Source: Microglena sp. YARC (taxonomy: Eukaryota > Chlorophyta > Chlorophyceae > Chlamydomonadales > Chlamydomonadaceae). From it: DNA of 64,000 nucleotides. The number at the start of each line of letters is the position of its first letter. Positions within the stretch are counted from its first letter, which is position 1. The stretch covers positions 61,384,963 through 61,448,962 of the forward strand of contig CM039464.1 in NCBI GenBank assembly GCA_022414725.1. The letters run 5' to 3'. Position numbers and translations under genes: made by a program. Positions 53,327 to 63,297 of the stretch are shown in pieces. The notes under the pieces were generated by a model, which saw nothing but the letters and a program-made list of their open reading frames with translations, did no database searches and had not been told where the DNA came from.

Positions 53327-55509
53327 CTACTTCTGCATAGCAAACCCATCAATTTGAGCCTGCAAGGAAGACAATTGCTTTGGAGTAAGGTGACCTGGAA
53401 GGGCCAGGTTAGCAGGCAACGGTGAAGGAAGCGTTGGTTCTGCACGACCAGGGACCCTTCGCAGGGCAGGGAACTTCGTCCAGCAACGGTCCTCCGAGTG
53501 ACCATCCTTGTGGGGGCATGGTCCCCAGGTGCATTCCAGGCGCCTCTTGTTCGACCCAGAACCACCACCAGTCTTCTGCCGCCGCTGAAATGCAGCATTA
53601 GCAGGAAACTGAGGAGCGGTCCGGGACCAACCAGGATGCCTGGAATCCGACTGAGGGAGCGCTATGTTTAGAATATCTAGCTGCCTATATTCCTCTAGAC
53701 AGGACCAGTACTCAACAGGTTGCTGGTTGTATATCAGGATACCATACTTAATCCGCAGCGTTTCGAACCGGGGCAGACTCGCACCTTGAACTATAATGCC
53801 CATGGCGTGACGCTGAGTCTGCGGAAACCCAGCACTGCGCAGGTCAGTGCACATACCGCGAAACCGACGAAAGAAAGCGTCAACGTGATCATGAGTGCCC
53901 ATGACCGAAGCATGATGCTCCTTCAGCAAGAGAGGGACACGCGAGGCAAGGGCATCGGACTGCTGCCTCCGGATATGCAAAAAGATATCCCGAGGTGAAG
54001 CAAAGTCCCTATACACCTTGACTAGGGCATCCGTCATGTTGGCAAGCATCATGGATAAGATCATGAACTCTTGGCGGGGTAGGGTAAGCGCACTGAAACC
54101 CAACAGTGCAGGATCGACACTAGACTCACCATGAGAGGCCGAAGTTCCAGCAGCAGGAGGAGCACACCGAGGAGCTAAAGACTCACGAATCGCCAGAAAA
54201 TACTCAGCAGCAAGACCAGCGTCATAAGCGCGCTGGTCATCTAAGTTCCTGATGAGATCTAGGGAACGCGCAACACGCACAATGAGCTCGAAATCAGGAC
54301 GAACAGGACAGAAAGGGAGTGGCACCTTAACAAACTGGTAACCTCGCAGGTCACTGTTCCTACGCCCAACCCCTCCAGAGGTCACACCATTAGCAGGAGG
54401 GTAGTTAATCCCTGGCATAACAGGTCCCAGAAAAGCCCGACACTCTAGACCTAGCTCAGAATAAGCCATCACACGCCTAGGCCTAGGGCGACCCTTGCTA
54501 TCAACCATAGCCTGAGTGGCAGTCATATCCAGCCTACCGTACAGAGTGCGGTCCAAGGATTCCCCAGCATGTTGAGCTTGGCGGATAAGACGGCATTCCT
54601 GCAGGGATAGACGCAGAGGATGTCCGCCATCGAGCAGATGCTCCCAGGAGTCGCATGACAGCGAAGGAGGCACATATGGCGGAGGGCCAGGAGCAGGGGG
54701 CTGCTCCACAGGCGGAGGCGGGGGTGGAGGGGGCTCCTGCGAAGGGCCAGCAAAGGATGCGCGGCCAGCAGCAGCAGCAGAAGCCTCTCGAGCACGAGTA
54801 TTGTAGCCAGACAGACCTCGGTCCGGAGGCAAGGTGAAAGACGCAGACTTCTGCATCAAAGACGGCCTGGCCACCTCCGGGTGGACAGGTGGAAGGGGCG
54901 CAAGCAGAGGCGCAGAGACTGGATCAGGCTTAAACTCCGGGGAAGGCGCAAGAGCAGGTGCCGACAGAGGCTCATACACAGGAGAGACCGTAGAATTGAA
55001 CACTCGAGTAGCAGTGGAAGGAGTGACTCCACCGAAGTCACCACTCATAGCACTCTGCAGATCTTCATCACCATCATCAGAGTCATCAGCATAGCCATCT
55101 GCACGGCGATGACGAGCAAGTTCTTGATAGTCGTAGTCAAAACGGGCATCAGGAGGTGGAGGCGCCCTTGCGTACTGGATAATCTGAGTGGAAGCACAGC
55201 AGAGTCGCATCAGAACGTCCTCAATCTCAGGAGAGAGACGTCGGACAGTAGCAGAAGGAGCCGTAAAGGTGGAGGATTGATTGGGGGGGGGGTTACTTCC
55301 ACGATGGCGGAAGGACTCTCATGACCGCTAGCAGAGGCAGCTGGTGCACAGACGTCTAGCCAATCATCAAGAGGACCCGGGTCCTCCTTAGGAAGGACAC
55401 GGTCGCAGCCATTGCTGATAATGACACTGCGCATCCCGCGCGTCCAAGATTCTCCATTCTTGTCGTGGAGTTTCTCAAAATTAGCGGGAGGCCCTCGCGG
55501 AAGTTGCAT
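53327..55509 (-). pseudogene. Copia gag with one frameshift
   Basis: It starts at ATG 55509, 38 bases inside the 5' LTR boundary, and runs to TAG at 53327-53329. A ten-G run (+ strand, 55283-55292) marks a frameshift joining a first part of about 78 codons to the 627-codon main frame. Pro-rich and acidic N-terminal half; the C-terminal part has Cys-Thr-Trp-Gly-Pro-Cys-Pro-His...His-Ser-Glu-Asp-Arg-Cys-Trp, a zinc-knuckle-like motif. Gag forms the particle that packages element RNA. Confidence 0.85.
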
Positions 55510-55546
55510 CGCAAAGCAGTGGTAGTAAATGAGGGACCGTATAACC

Positions 55547-55848
55547 TATCAGCTTGGATAACACTCCGGAGAGTGGACTTAGTGTGTGCAGCACGCCAAT
55601 CTATAAATGCGGAGACGAGAATAAATATTACAAAAGATAGTGGAACCATAAAGGGACACCAGGGGAGGAAAGGGGGGCGGTAGCCTGGAACCTGATCAGG
55701 GTACAGGTTAGACAGCGCGTGTCAGAAGAACCGATGACGCAGTCAACAGTAAGCTGACATAGTACTGTCAGGACCGATAGTTCTAAGGAAGTACATAAGT
55801 AGTCACCAAGTCATAAAACGCGTGAGAGCACCGCAATTCATGCTGACA
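55547..55848 (-). repeat. 5' LTR of the inner copia element
   Basis: See the 3' LTR. The sequence right after it on the minus strand (GGTTATACGG) should be the primer-binding site, but I do not match it to a specific tRNA. Confidence 0.93.
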
Positions 55849-55853
55849 TTGGC

Positions 55854-58800
55854 AGAATTGGGCAAGGAACTGGTCAAATGACTTGGGAGCTAGGCTGGGG
55901 GGGGTAAGGATGTTGATAAAGGTGAAGTCCATGGGGCTCCAGGTCATGCTGAGATGGTTGACACATAGCACTTTGCCTCCAGGATGTGCACAGCTTCTGG
56001 GGTCCATGATCATCTTAGGTCTGAATGAGAGTGTGTGAGCATGTGCATTGACCATGGCAGCTTGGAGACAAATGGCCCACTGTAAAGTGGGTCTGGCTGT
56101 GGTAGAAACAGTGGGGTAGGCTTGCACCATTTGCTGGAGTCTGCTGTTGTGCTTGATGATAGGACTGCAGGCATCAGATGGCTCATTGTGCATTGACCTG
56201 TGTGGGAACTGTTCTCTTTCAGAAGTCAGCAGGGTAGGGAACTTGCTGGTGAATGCTGTGATGAGCTTGGACAGTGGAGGCCTGGGCTTGATGTTGAAAG
56301 CTGGTGAAGCAGGCCTGCTGTTCAGGTGGTGTAGGGTGCATCCAAAACGTGTGAGACTAAGGCTGGAGTTGTTGGAAAAGTGGATGTGGTTGACATTCTG
56401 ATTAACTTCTCCCAGTGGTAGTCCAATGTCTGGCGACCTGTTGACCAGTATCCATTGGTCCCAGGTAGTTGCTGTGTCTAGATCAGATGGCTTGAGTGGC
56501 CCGTCCCCATCTATGGGGCCATCAAATTCCTCATAGTTGGTCCTGATCTGGTCACTGAGGAGTTCCATCTCTGCTCTGGCTCGTTGTAGGCCCAGGTTGT
56601 CCAGCTGTTGTTGGAGATCTGGAGTGGTTTCAGGAGGGTCATCTACTCCTAGTCCAGGGTCATCCTGGGGCTTGTGTACCTCTGGATGGATGAGCTCTGG
56701 CATGTCATCACTGTCAGTATCATCAGAGGCTTCCAGATTGTCTGCAGTGAAAGGGGAATGGTACTGGCAGATAGTGGGAGGATGGTCCTGGAGGTCTTGT
56801 ACTGCCTCCACATGAGTGGGTGGGTACCGCCCTGTCTCAGAATCAGTGTGGGGTGCAGATGGAGCAGAAGTAGATGGGAAGTCCTGGTGGTCTTGATCTG
56901 CCTCCACATGAGTGGGTGGGTACTGCCCTATCTCAGAATCAGTGTGGGGTGCAGATGGAGCAGAAGTAGAGGGGAAGTCCTGGTGGTCTTGATCTGCCTC
57001 CACATGAGTGGGGGTACTGCCCTATCTCAGAATCAGTGTGGGGTGCAGATGGAGCAGAAGTAGAGGGGAAGTCCTGGTGGTCTTGATCTGCCTCCACATG
57101 AGTGGGTGGGTACTGCCCTATCTCAGAATCAGTGTGGGGTGCAGATGGAGCAGAAGTAGAGGGGGGGACCTGGCAGTCTTGATCAGCTCTACTGGGGGAG
57201 GTCTCATGAGTGGGTGGGTACTGCCCTGTCTCAGAGTCAGTGTGAGTTGATGGAGTCTTGGTGACCATCATGATGTAGGCAATGGTAGGGTCCACAGGGA
57301 TAGAGGGATTACTGGCAGGGACTGGTGAAGTTTGGGTAAGGTAGAGTCCGTGCCTTTTGGGGCATGAGAGGAGCAGTTTGGTACCAGATGGTCTTGGGAT
57401 GGAGAGTGTGGCTTGAGTCTTGGACAGATGGACTTGGAGGTTTGGGCACAGGCTGGTGGCTGCATGAATGCTAATGATGTTGGGCATGTTGCAGTCAGTA
57501 AGAAGTACATTGTCCAGGATGATCAGAGTCCTGCCATGGCCCTTGATCTTGGCCTTCCCTATCTGTTTGCAGAGGATAGGTGGAGAGTCTTGATCTGCCA
57601 GCTGCAGCCTAATAGGCTGTTGGAGGTCCTGAATGTCATGCAGATGGGAGATGTTACTTGTTGCATGAGAGTGTGCTGCAGTATCTATGATCCATTCTGT
57701 CTGCAGTGCTGCCTGGAAAACTTCTCCATCTTCTATAGTGTATTCATCATCAGCACTTATTTGTCCAAAGAATGCTGTATTAGCCAGGGGGTCAGGTGGC
57801 AAGGCAAATGAAACAGACTTGCCTCTGGTTGGTGTAGCAAATCTCATGGGCTGGAGGTTGTCCTCATCCAGTGCCAGGGACAGGAAGTTGTGTTCTTCAC
57901 CCTCACTGTCAGAGTTGGAGGTGGACTGATCACCATCAGCAACATGGGCATGGCGTCCCCTGCTTGGGTATCTTCTTAGACGCCTCCTGTCTGGACTGGT
58001 CTCCTTGTGGGTCTTCTTGTCGTCAGGATCCTTGTCATCTCCTGATCTGTTCTTGGGAGGTGACTTAGATCCATGGTCAGCTTCATCTGAGTCTGCTGGC
58101 CTGAAAGCCAGATCAGTGTCCTCACTGGTGCACTCTCTGGAGCTATGGCCTATTCCCCCACAGTTCCAGCAGGTCATCTTCTTGTAGGAGCTGGTCCTGT
58201 CTCTGAATGGGAGGTGCTTGCTGTTGAAGGGCTTCCTGGCCCTGTAGGCTGCAGCTGCCATCTCAGCCTCTTCAGGAGATGGTGCAGGGTCGACTTGCTT
58301 CACTAAGAACCAGTTGAAGAGGGCACTTTGGAGCATGGAAAAGGTGGTAATAGCAGTAGGGTTGAACTGATTGATGTAACCATCATATTCAGAGCGGGAG
58401 TTCAGTCCCTTGACAATGAGGTTCAGGAAGGTGCTGGTAGAGACGATGTGAGTGCCTTGTATCTTGGGAATCTGGGAGTACAGATCAGCTGCCCTGGAGA
58501 GGTAAGTCTGCAGGGATTCAGTAGAGGTCATACGTAATCCCATTATGGCAGTCAGGGTGGTATGCTCTAGCCTGCTGCCATCCTCAGAGTACAGGGCATC
58601 TAGAAACCTGAAGGCTCTAGTGGCCATATTTGTGTTGGCATGAATGGCCTGCTGGATGCCATCTGATACATGATCTATGATGACCTTAAAGGCCTTGTTG
58701 TTCTTCCAGGTGGAGATCCTGTTGGGGACACCAATCCTAGGGGCAGCCGGAACAGCCGGGTCAGCAGCCGCAACAGGAGGGTAACTAACATCATCAGCAG

Positions 58801-58963
58801 GGTAACCATCAGAGTCATTAGGCTCGCCAGCGACCACCGCTTGTTGGCAGTCGAAAGCAATGGCAATGGTATCCCTATCTGATTTGAGGGCGAGGAGGAT
58901 ACTCTGCCTGGCGCTGCGCCAGGTGTAGAGGTTGTTACCGCTGAATATTTTGGGAGGTTGCAT
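55854..58963 (-). pseudogene. Outer element Gag-protease polyprotein, interrupted
   Basis: ATG at 58963, about 500 bases inside the 5' LTR. Residues 1-230 are a copia-type Gag (Trp-Lys-Asn-Asn-Lys-Ala-Phe; Leu-Gln-Thr-Tyr-Leu-Ser-Arg). A classical CCHC knuckle has Cys265, Cys268, His273, Cys278. A retroviral-type aspartic protease starts Trp-Ile-Ile-Asp-Thr-Ala (Asp427). After that come four 32-residue repeats (Asp-Gln-Asp-His-Gln-Asp-Phe-Pro-Ser-Thr-Ser) and a C-terminal region of about 300 residues with no recognised domain. A 2-base deletion inside the third repeat (near 57008) shifts the frame, and the copia insertion at 55849 removes the end. Integrase and reverse transcriptase are absent. 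Confidence 0.88.
56810..57225 (-). repeat. 96-bp coding tandem repeat, four units
   Basis: Each unit encodes 32 residues, including Pro-His-Thr-Asp-Ser-Glu-(Ile/Thr)-Gly-(Gln/Arg)-Tyr-Pro-Pro-Thr-His. Units are nearly identical except the frameshifted one at about 57005, which has 2 bases fewer. It lies between protease and the unknown C-terminal region. Confidence 0.9.
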
Positions 58964-59470
58964 TGTGAGGTCTTCTGTGTAGGAGTCTTGGCGTTGTAGG
59001 TCGGAGTGTTGGGATAGGGGGAGTTACGAGGACGGGGCAGGGGAAGAGGGGATGGAGTGTGTGTGGGAATCGGCGATCCAAAGGGATCCAGCGGATTACC
59101 GGGGGGTGAACGTTGGCAAGCGGCAATGTTCGACGACAGAAGCTTCTCTTAAGCTGGAGGCGTAGACAAATTGATCGTCTGAGATCAATACAGCACTGTG
59201 TGGGTCTCGGTGAGGGCGTCGTCCTATACTCTCTTCATAGATTTCGGTGACTTGTGGTCGCTCTTGCTTGCTCCAGTCGTAGGACGCAGTGGCAGATCCA
59301 AGGATTCTTGGTAGGAAGCGGCAGGCGGAGCAGCGGGAAGTAGGATCCGCACAGGGAGTCCAGGTGCTTAGTTAAAACTCGGGCCTTCGACAAGTCAGAG
59401 GGGAACTGAATCCGAACGCGGAAATCAGCGGCTGTTCTTCGTTAGCGTCTAAAGATGGCGCACATAGTCC

Positions 59471-59675
59471 TGTTAATGTAAGATTGTTACAACGGCATAG
59501 GCTCGATAGATGAGAAGATGCTATTAAGCGCAACAGGCGCTATCAGGGGGTACTGCAGTCACGTGCAGGCCACAGCTAGCCTGAGGCCTGGCGGCAGGCA
59601 ACACGGTACCAGGAGGAAAGGTACCGGTGTGCATTATGCCGTCTCAGAGACTGATATATAAATCAGTCAATAACA
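59471..59675 (-). repeat. 5' LTR of the outer element
   Basis: See the 3' LTR at 46484. The GTTGTAACAATCTTAC word near its edge is shared by both LTRs. Confidence 0.92.
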
Positions 59676-59767
59676 ACTAGGGGTTGCAAAAAACTGCGCT
59701 TAAAGCGCAGAGGGGGTCAAAAAGTCAGCGCTCAAAAGCGCAAAAGCGCGCGCTTTGAATTACCCTG
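59676..59767. mobile_element. hAT-like MITE, right part (interrupted)
   Basis: It continues the MITE begun at 46376 (GGGTTGCAAAAAACTGCGCT ... GCGCTTTGAATTACCCTG). The first five bases, actag, are the LTR element's TSD. Confidence 0.9.
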
Positions 59768-59803
59768 GTATTATCACACCTTCGATGCAGCAGTTTTCTC
59801 CAG
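59768..59803. repeat. 36-bp direct duplication flanking the MITE (right copy)
   Basis: Right copy of 46340-46375 (GTATTATCACACCTTCGATG + CAGCAGTTTTCTCCAG). Confidence 0.85.
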
Positions 59804-59854
59804 GTCCACCTTCTTGAAAAACAACTTCGGGGGTCAGCAGAGAGTCCATACACG

Positions 59855-59960
59855 GACTCCCGAGAAAGTTCCAGGCAACCCGACAGTGGGAATTTTGGGC
59901 TCCGGTATACCGACCATCAAATACCCAATACCGGAATACCGATCGGTTTGTTCTACCCTG
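59855..59960 (-). repeat. Dispersed repeat R3, copy 2
   Basis: Inverse of 32084-32189. It is immediately followed by an unrelated segment, so its borders are approximate. Confidence 0.8.
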
Positions 59961-60056
59961 ACAGAGTCCATACACTGTCCACAGTCTGTCCGTTTTACAA
60001 CCCTTGCGATTACTTTCTGTTCTCGAGAGTGGTGAATTACTATCAGAGATAGAAAT

Positions 60057-60078
60057 ATTATTATTATTATTATTATTT
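60057..60078. repeat. (TTA)n microsatellite
   Basis: A short TTATTATTA tract. Confidence 0.9.
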
Positions 60079-60117
60079 AATAATCTAATTCTCTGATTAC
60101 TATACCTGTGTTCATCC

Positions 60118-60163
60118 CCGTTCGGAACGGGATGGCTCTATCTAGAGCTATCCCGGATCGAAC
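60118..60163. repeat. Imperfect hairpin CCGTTCG...CGAACGG
   Basis: Arms of about 22 bp (CCGTTCGGAACGGGATGGCTCT versus inverse CCGTTCGATCCGGGATAGCTCT, compared in segments) with about four mismatches around TATCTAGA. It is followed at 60190 by GCTGGTTCGAACCCC, an RNA polymerase III B-box-like word. Confidence 0.65.
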
Positions 60164-60347
60164 GGAAGCAGGTGCGGGGTCTTATCAGGTTGCTGGTTCG
60201 AACCCCATCGAGGTCACCTGGGACCGCCCGGAGGGTCGTCGACGGGCATGGTAACTGGACTCTAGGTGCGATGTAAGCCCGTCCATCGCATACTTACGAG
60301 CAGGTTCCCTTAAACCCACGTCCTTAGAAGTGTCATTGTGACATATC

Positions 60348-61640
60348 TTGGAAGTTAAGATTGATTTATTATTTACTATGGAGATATACAATATTGATAT
60401 TCTCACCCACCTGTTTGATTCTCTTGTACAACCTATCCTGAATTTTGGCTGTGAGGTGTGGGCTCCTTCTATTCTGAACTACACACTTATCTCAAATGAC
60501 CATGCTTGTGAGAAATGGCATAGAGGTATACTTAAACAAATGTTGGGTGTTTGCCAATCTACTACATCTAATATTATCATGGAAGAGCTGGGTAGAACCC
60601 CGTTGTGTTTTGCTTGGCTTAAACAAGCTTTGCGCTTCTGGAACAAGACCATAGATAAAGAACCCGAGGATCTCATTAGAATGGCTCTTGAGGAATCTTT
60701 TGATTCCAACACTGGCTGGGTTCATGACTTACGTTGTGCTCTCCACAAGCTAGGATCCAGTGAAAACCTCAACATTTTGGAGGCTGTCGATGTCGAAGGT
60801 ATCATGTCTGAAGTTTTTGAGTCATGGAGGTTTAAGTACCCAAGTGACACCAATGCAGTCAGAGACATCCCTGATGAGAGAAGGGTTGGCTTTAAACGCC
60901 TCCGATACCAGAAATGGTTCGCAGCCAACAGCAATGATGAGAATGGCTTGATTCCCTTTACATCTGCCTTACATAAGCAGGATCAGATTCGTTCTATAGC
61001 ACAGTTTAGAATGGGTTCCCATTGGCTGAACACAGAAAGAATGAGGATGGTGGATAGAGCACACATCCCTCGTTCAATGAGACACTGTCAAATGTGTGGG
61101 TTCCAAAAACCTGAGGATGAAATGCATATGTTTGAGTGCCCTTTTTATAATGATATTCGCCTCCACTACCAGAAGCTGTTTACAGATATTTATAGGCATG
61201 TCCATGAGGATACCGACTTAACCGTATGGAATGTGGAACTCTGCGATTCCACATTCAGAACCTTTATGAATGGAAATGGCACTAAGACTTTCTGGAGCAA
61301 CCTAGCCGACTATCTTTCTACTTGTAGAAGAGCAAGACAGGAAGCCCTGGACTGCTTAGTGGCACCGTAATTTATTATCCCTTTTTTTTCTTTTCTTCTT
61401 GTGACTTCTCATTTGTTAGCTTCTTACCTCCGCCACTGTAAGTGGTTGAGATCTGGGTCCGGCTCTAGGGGGTTTAATACCTACGCCACCAAAACGGTGG
61501 TTGGGAGCTTGGTTTGTTTGTCCTCGACACACCCCTGATGTAATGGGGTTTTTTGCTTTGTGGGTGCTTTTTCTTTTTGTTTAAAGCACAGAGTCTCATA
61601 CACCCTCGCGGTGTCAAGTAGACTTTAACATGTAATGTAA
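60348..61640 (+). mobile_element. 5'-truncated LINE with zinc-knuckle C-terminus
   Basis: An open frame of 340 codons (60348-61370) begins in the thumb region after the reverse transcriptase core: Leu-Phe-Asp-Ser-Leu-Val-Gln-Pro-Ile-Leu-Asn-Phe-Gly-Cys-Glu-Val-Trp, a standard LINE motif. A CCHC zinc motif has Cys247, Cys250, His260, Cys264. The catalytic polymerase and endonuclease parts are missing, as expected of 5' truncation during target-primed insertion. The 3' flank ends in a short (TGTAA)n tail near 61628-61645, probably the LINE 3' end. The coding remnant is intact and seems fairly young. Confidence 0.85.
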
Positions 61641-61934
61641 TGTAATTTAGCAGTATTTGTATAATTAGATCACCCATCTAAATCCACATGTTAGAACACA
61701 AATGGATAGCGCTCATTGAGAGGATCACTGCACATACTACTTCGACCCATAATTACAACTGGTGGAGGAGATATGGGCCTCACGCAGTTTGGAGGGGTGG
61801 GGTGGGGTGGGGTGGGCAAATACAAAAACGAGCGTGGGGTATAGAAAAACTTCCTACACCCCCTCATCCCCCCCCAGAGTCAACCACCACTGGGCTCCTC
61901 CCCCCCCCGGAGTCAACCACCACTGTTTTTATTT

Positions 61935-62111
61935 TTAGCGCAGCGTGCTAATCTTCTTCATCTGGTCATTGTCTAACTGGAAATCGTACAGGGCCAGGCT
62001 CTCGGCCATGTGGACGGGGTTAGCGGAACGTGGGATGACAGCAACTCCTAGCTGAAGAGCCCACCGTAGGGTGACCTGGGCAGGGGACTTGCCCACGACC
62101 TGGGCTACTTC
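61935..62111 (-). CDS. Aldo-keto reductase, last exon
   Basis: 59 codons including TAA (61935-61937), entered in phase 0 from the acceptor cccctgcag (62112-62120). It encodes Glu-Val-Ala-Gln-Val-Val-Gly-Lys-Ser-Pro-Ala-Gln-Val-Thr-Leu-Arg-Trp-Ala-Leu-Gln, then Val-Ile-Pro-Arg-Ser and Phe-Gln-Leu-Asp. These are the helix and strand of the (beta/alpha)8 barrel that bind the NADP(H) adenosine phosphate (Ile-Pro-Arg-Ser-x-x) and the C-terminal helix of AKR enzymes. It joins directly to 63298-63450. The family reduces aldehydes and ketones with NADPH; the substrate is not predictable from this part. Confidence 0.9.
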   Translation of the reverse strand, partial: EVAQVVGKSPAQVTLRWALQLGVAVIPRSANPVHMAESLALYDFQLDNDQMKKISTLR

Positions 62112-62219
62112 CTGCAGGGGTGGTGGTGGTGGTTGGCGTTGGTGGTGTGTGTGCGTGTTTGGGTGGGTGGGGGGCTATTGGATTGGGCTGGGCTGGATGA
62201 CTAATTATAGTGGGCCCTC
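62112..62219 (-). other. Start of the AKR intron array, G/T rich
   Basis: GGTGGTGGT and GTGTGTGCGTG simple sequence next to the acceptor of the last AKR exon. Confidence 0.7.
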
Positions 62220-62515
62220 ATGTTGGGGAGGAAACATAGGCTTGGCTTGTCTCATCGGCTTGGCTTTGCTCATCGGCTTGGCTTGGCACTGGCTTGGCTT
62301 GTCTCATCGGCTTGGCTTGTCTCATCGGCTTGGCTTGGCACTGGCTTGGCTTGGCTCATCAGCTCGGCTTGGCTCATCAGCTCGGCTTGGCTCATCAGCT
62401 CGGCTTGGCTCATAGGCTTGGCTTGGCACTGGCTTGGCTCATCAGTTCGGCTCATCGGCTTGGCTTGGCACTGGCTTTGCTTGGCTCACCAGCTTGGCTT
62501 GCCTTGGCTTAGTAC
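62220..62515. repeat. Minisatellite GGCTTGGCTCATC(A/G)
   Basis: Units of 14 and 24-28 bp (CTCATCGGCTTGGCTTG, GGCACTGGCTTGGCTTG) repeated about 15 times in the AKR intron. Open frames on both strands are artefacts. Confidence 0.9.
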
Positions 62516-62862
62516 CCTGGGTGCTATAGGCTACCACTTGCACCCCCACCCCCCTTCCCTCCCTTCCCCCCCAACACACACCAGCACCATTAGCTCCCTC
62601 AACCTTCATAGCCACACTTAACATGATGATTGGGTTGTTGAGAACCGCATTCTTGGGACCTGGCTCAATGGCAGGGTCCTAGTTTTCTAGGGTGCTATAG
62701 GCTACCACTTGCACCCCCCCCCCCCTTCCATCCCTTCCCCACCAACACACACCAGCACCATTAGCTCCCTCAACCTCCACAGCCACACTTAACATGATGA
62801 TTGGGTTGTTGAGAACCGCATTCTGGGGGCCAGGCTCAATGGCAGGGTCCTGGTTTTCTAGG
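62516..62862 (-). repeat. AKR intron: two copies of the exon's middle and end
   Basis: Two units of about 180 bp. On the minus strand each has the exon words GCAAGTGGTAGCCTATAGCACCC and GCCATTGAGCCAGG...AATGCGGTTCTCAACAACCCAATCATCATG. The donor that follows in the true exon (ATG/GTAAGAG) is ATG/TTAAGTG here, i.e. inactivated by G to T. Spacer: GGAGCTAATGGTGCTGGTGTG and a G run. Confidence 0.88.
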
Positions 62863-62869
62863 GGGGTTA

Positions 62870-63157
62870 GCTAGTCCGCCCATAGGCGGAATAGCTTACC
62901 CATAGGCGGAATAGCTTACCCATAGGCGGAATAGCTCACCCATAGGCGGCATAGCTCACCCATAGGCGGAATAGCTCACCCATAGGCGGAATAGCTCACC
63001 CATAGGCGGAATAGCTCACCCATAGGCGGAATAGCTCACCCATAGGCGGAATAGCTCGCCCATAGGCGGAATAGCTCACCCATAGGCGGAATAGCTCGCC
63101 CATAGGCGGAATAGCTCACCCATAGGCGGAATAGCTCACCCATAGGCGGAATAGCCG
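62870..63157. repeat. 20-bp minisatellite CATAGGCGGAATAGCTCACC
   Basis: About 14 nearly perfect units, period exactly 20 bp, with A/G variation in the last triplet (CTCACC, CTTACC, CTCGCC) and one GGCGGCAT unit. The right end abuts a partial AKR exon copy (63157-63185). Confidence 0.95.
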
Positions 63158-63297
63158 TTCTTGTGGCCTGGCTCAATGGCAGCACTATACTTGCACCCCA
63201 CACCCCCCTTCCCTCCCCTCCCCACCAGCGCACACAGACACACACACAAAGATCCCTCCCCCACCTCATCGGCCTCAATCACCGCAACCACTCTTAC
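63158..63297 (-). repeat. AKR intron: partial exon copy and C-rich spacer
   Basis: 63158-63185 repeats the exon word GCCATTGAGCCAGGCCACAAGAACGG. 63190-63290 is the spacer next to the genuine donor GTAAGAGTGG. Confidence 0.75.

Larger units (their letters stand above)
48965..55853 (-). mobile_element. Inner Ty1/copia element with 5-bp TSD
   Basis: The element spans 48970-55848, flanked by ttggc at 48965-48969 and 55849-55853. LTRs are 48970-49301 (332 bp) and 55547-55848 (302 bp), starting TGTCAGCATG in element orientation. Outside a small tandem repeat they differ at one position in about 280 bp, so insertion is recent. Domain order on the minus strand is Gag, protease, integrase, reverse transcriptase, RNase H, which defines the copia class. 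It sits inside the coding region of the outer element. gag and pol both carry frameshifts, so this copy is not functional as read. Confidence 0.95.
46479..59680 (-). mobile_element. Outer LTR element (gag-protease only), 5-bp TSD
   Basis: The element spans 46484-59675, flanked by actag at 46479-46483 and 59676-59680. LTRs are 46484-46710 (227 bp) and 59471-59675 (205 bp); they start TGTTATTG and end TAACA in element orientation. A polypurine tract (ttgggggga) precedes the left LTR on the minus strand, giving transcription right to left. Without its two inserts the element is about 4.7 kb. It encodes a Gag-protease polyprotein with an extra C-terminal region and nothing recognisable as integrase or reverse transcriptase, so it must be moved in trans by a relative. 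The LTRs differ by one 22-bp indel and a few substitutions. Confidence 0.9.

Noticed and set aside
55783..57003. Independent gene on the minus strand
   Set aside because: It is the frame-shifted continuation of the outer Gag-protease frame through the 96-bp repeats and runs into the inner LTR.
60180..60240. tRNA gene suggested by GCTGGTTCGAACCCC near 60190
   Set aside because: The B-box-like word is good, but there is no acceptor stem, no convincing A-box at tRNA spacing and the T-stem does not pair over five bases.
62878..63155. CRISPR array (regular 20-bp repeats)
   Set aside because: Direct tandem repeats without unique spacers, in a eukaryotic intron.
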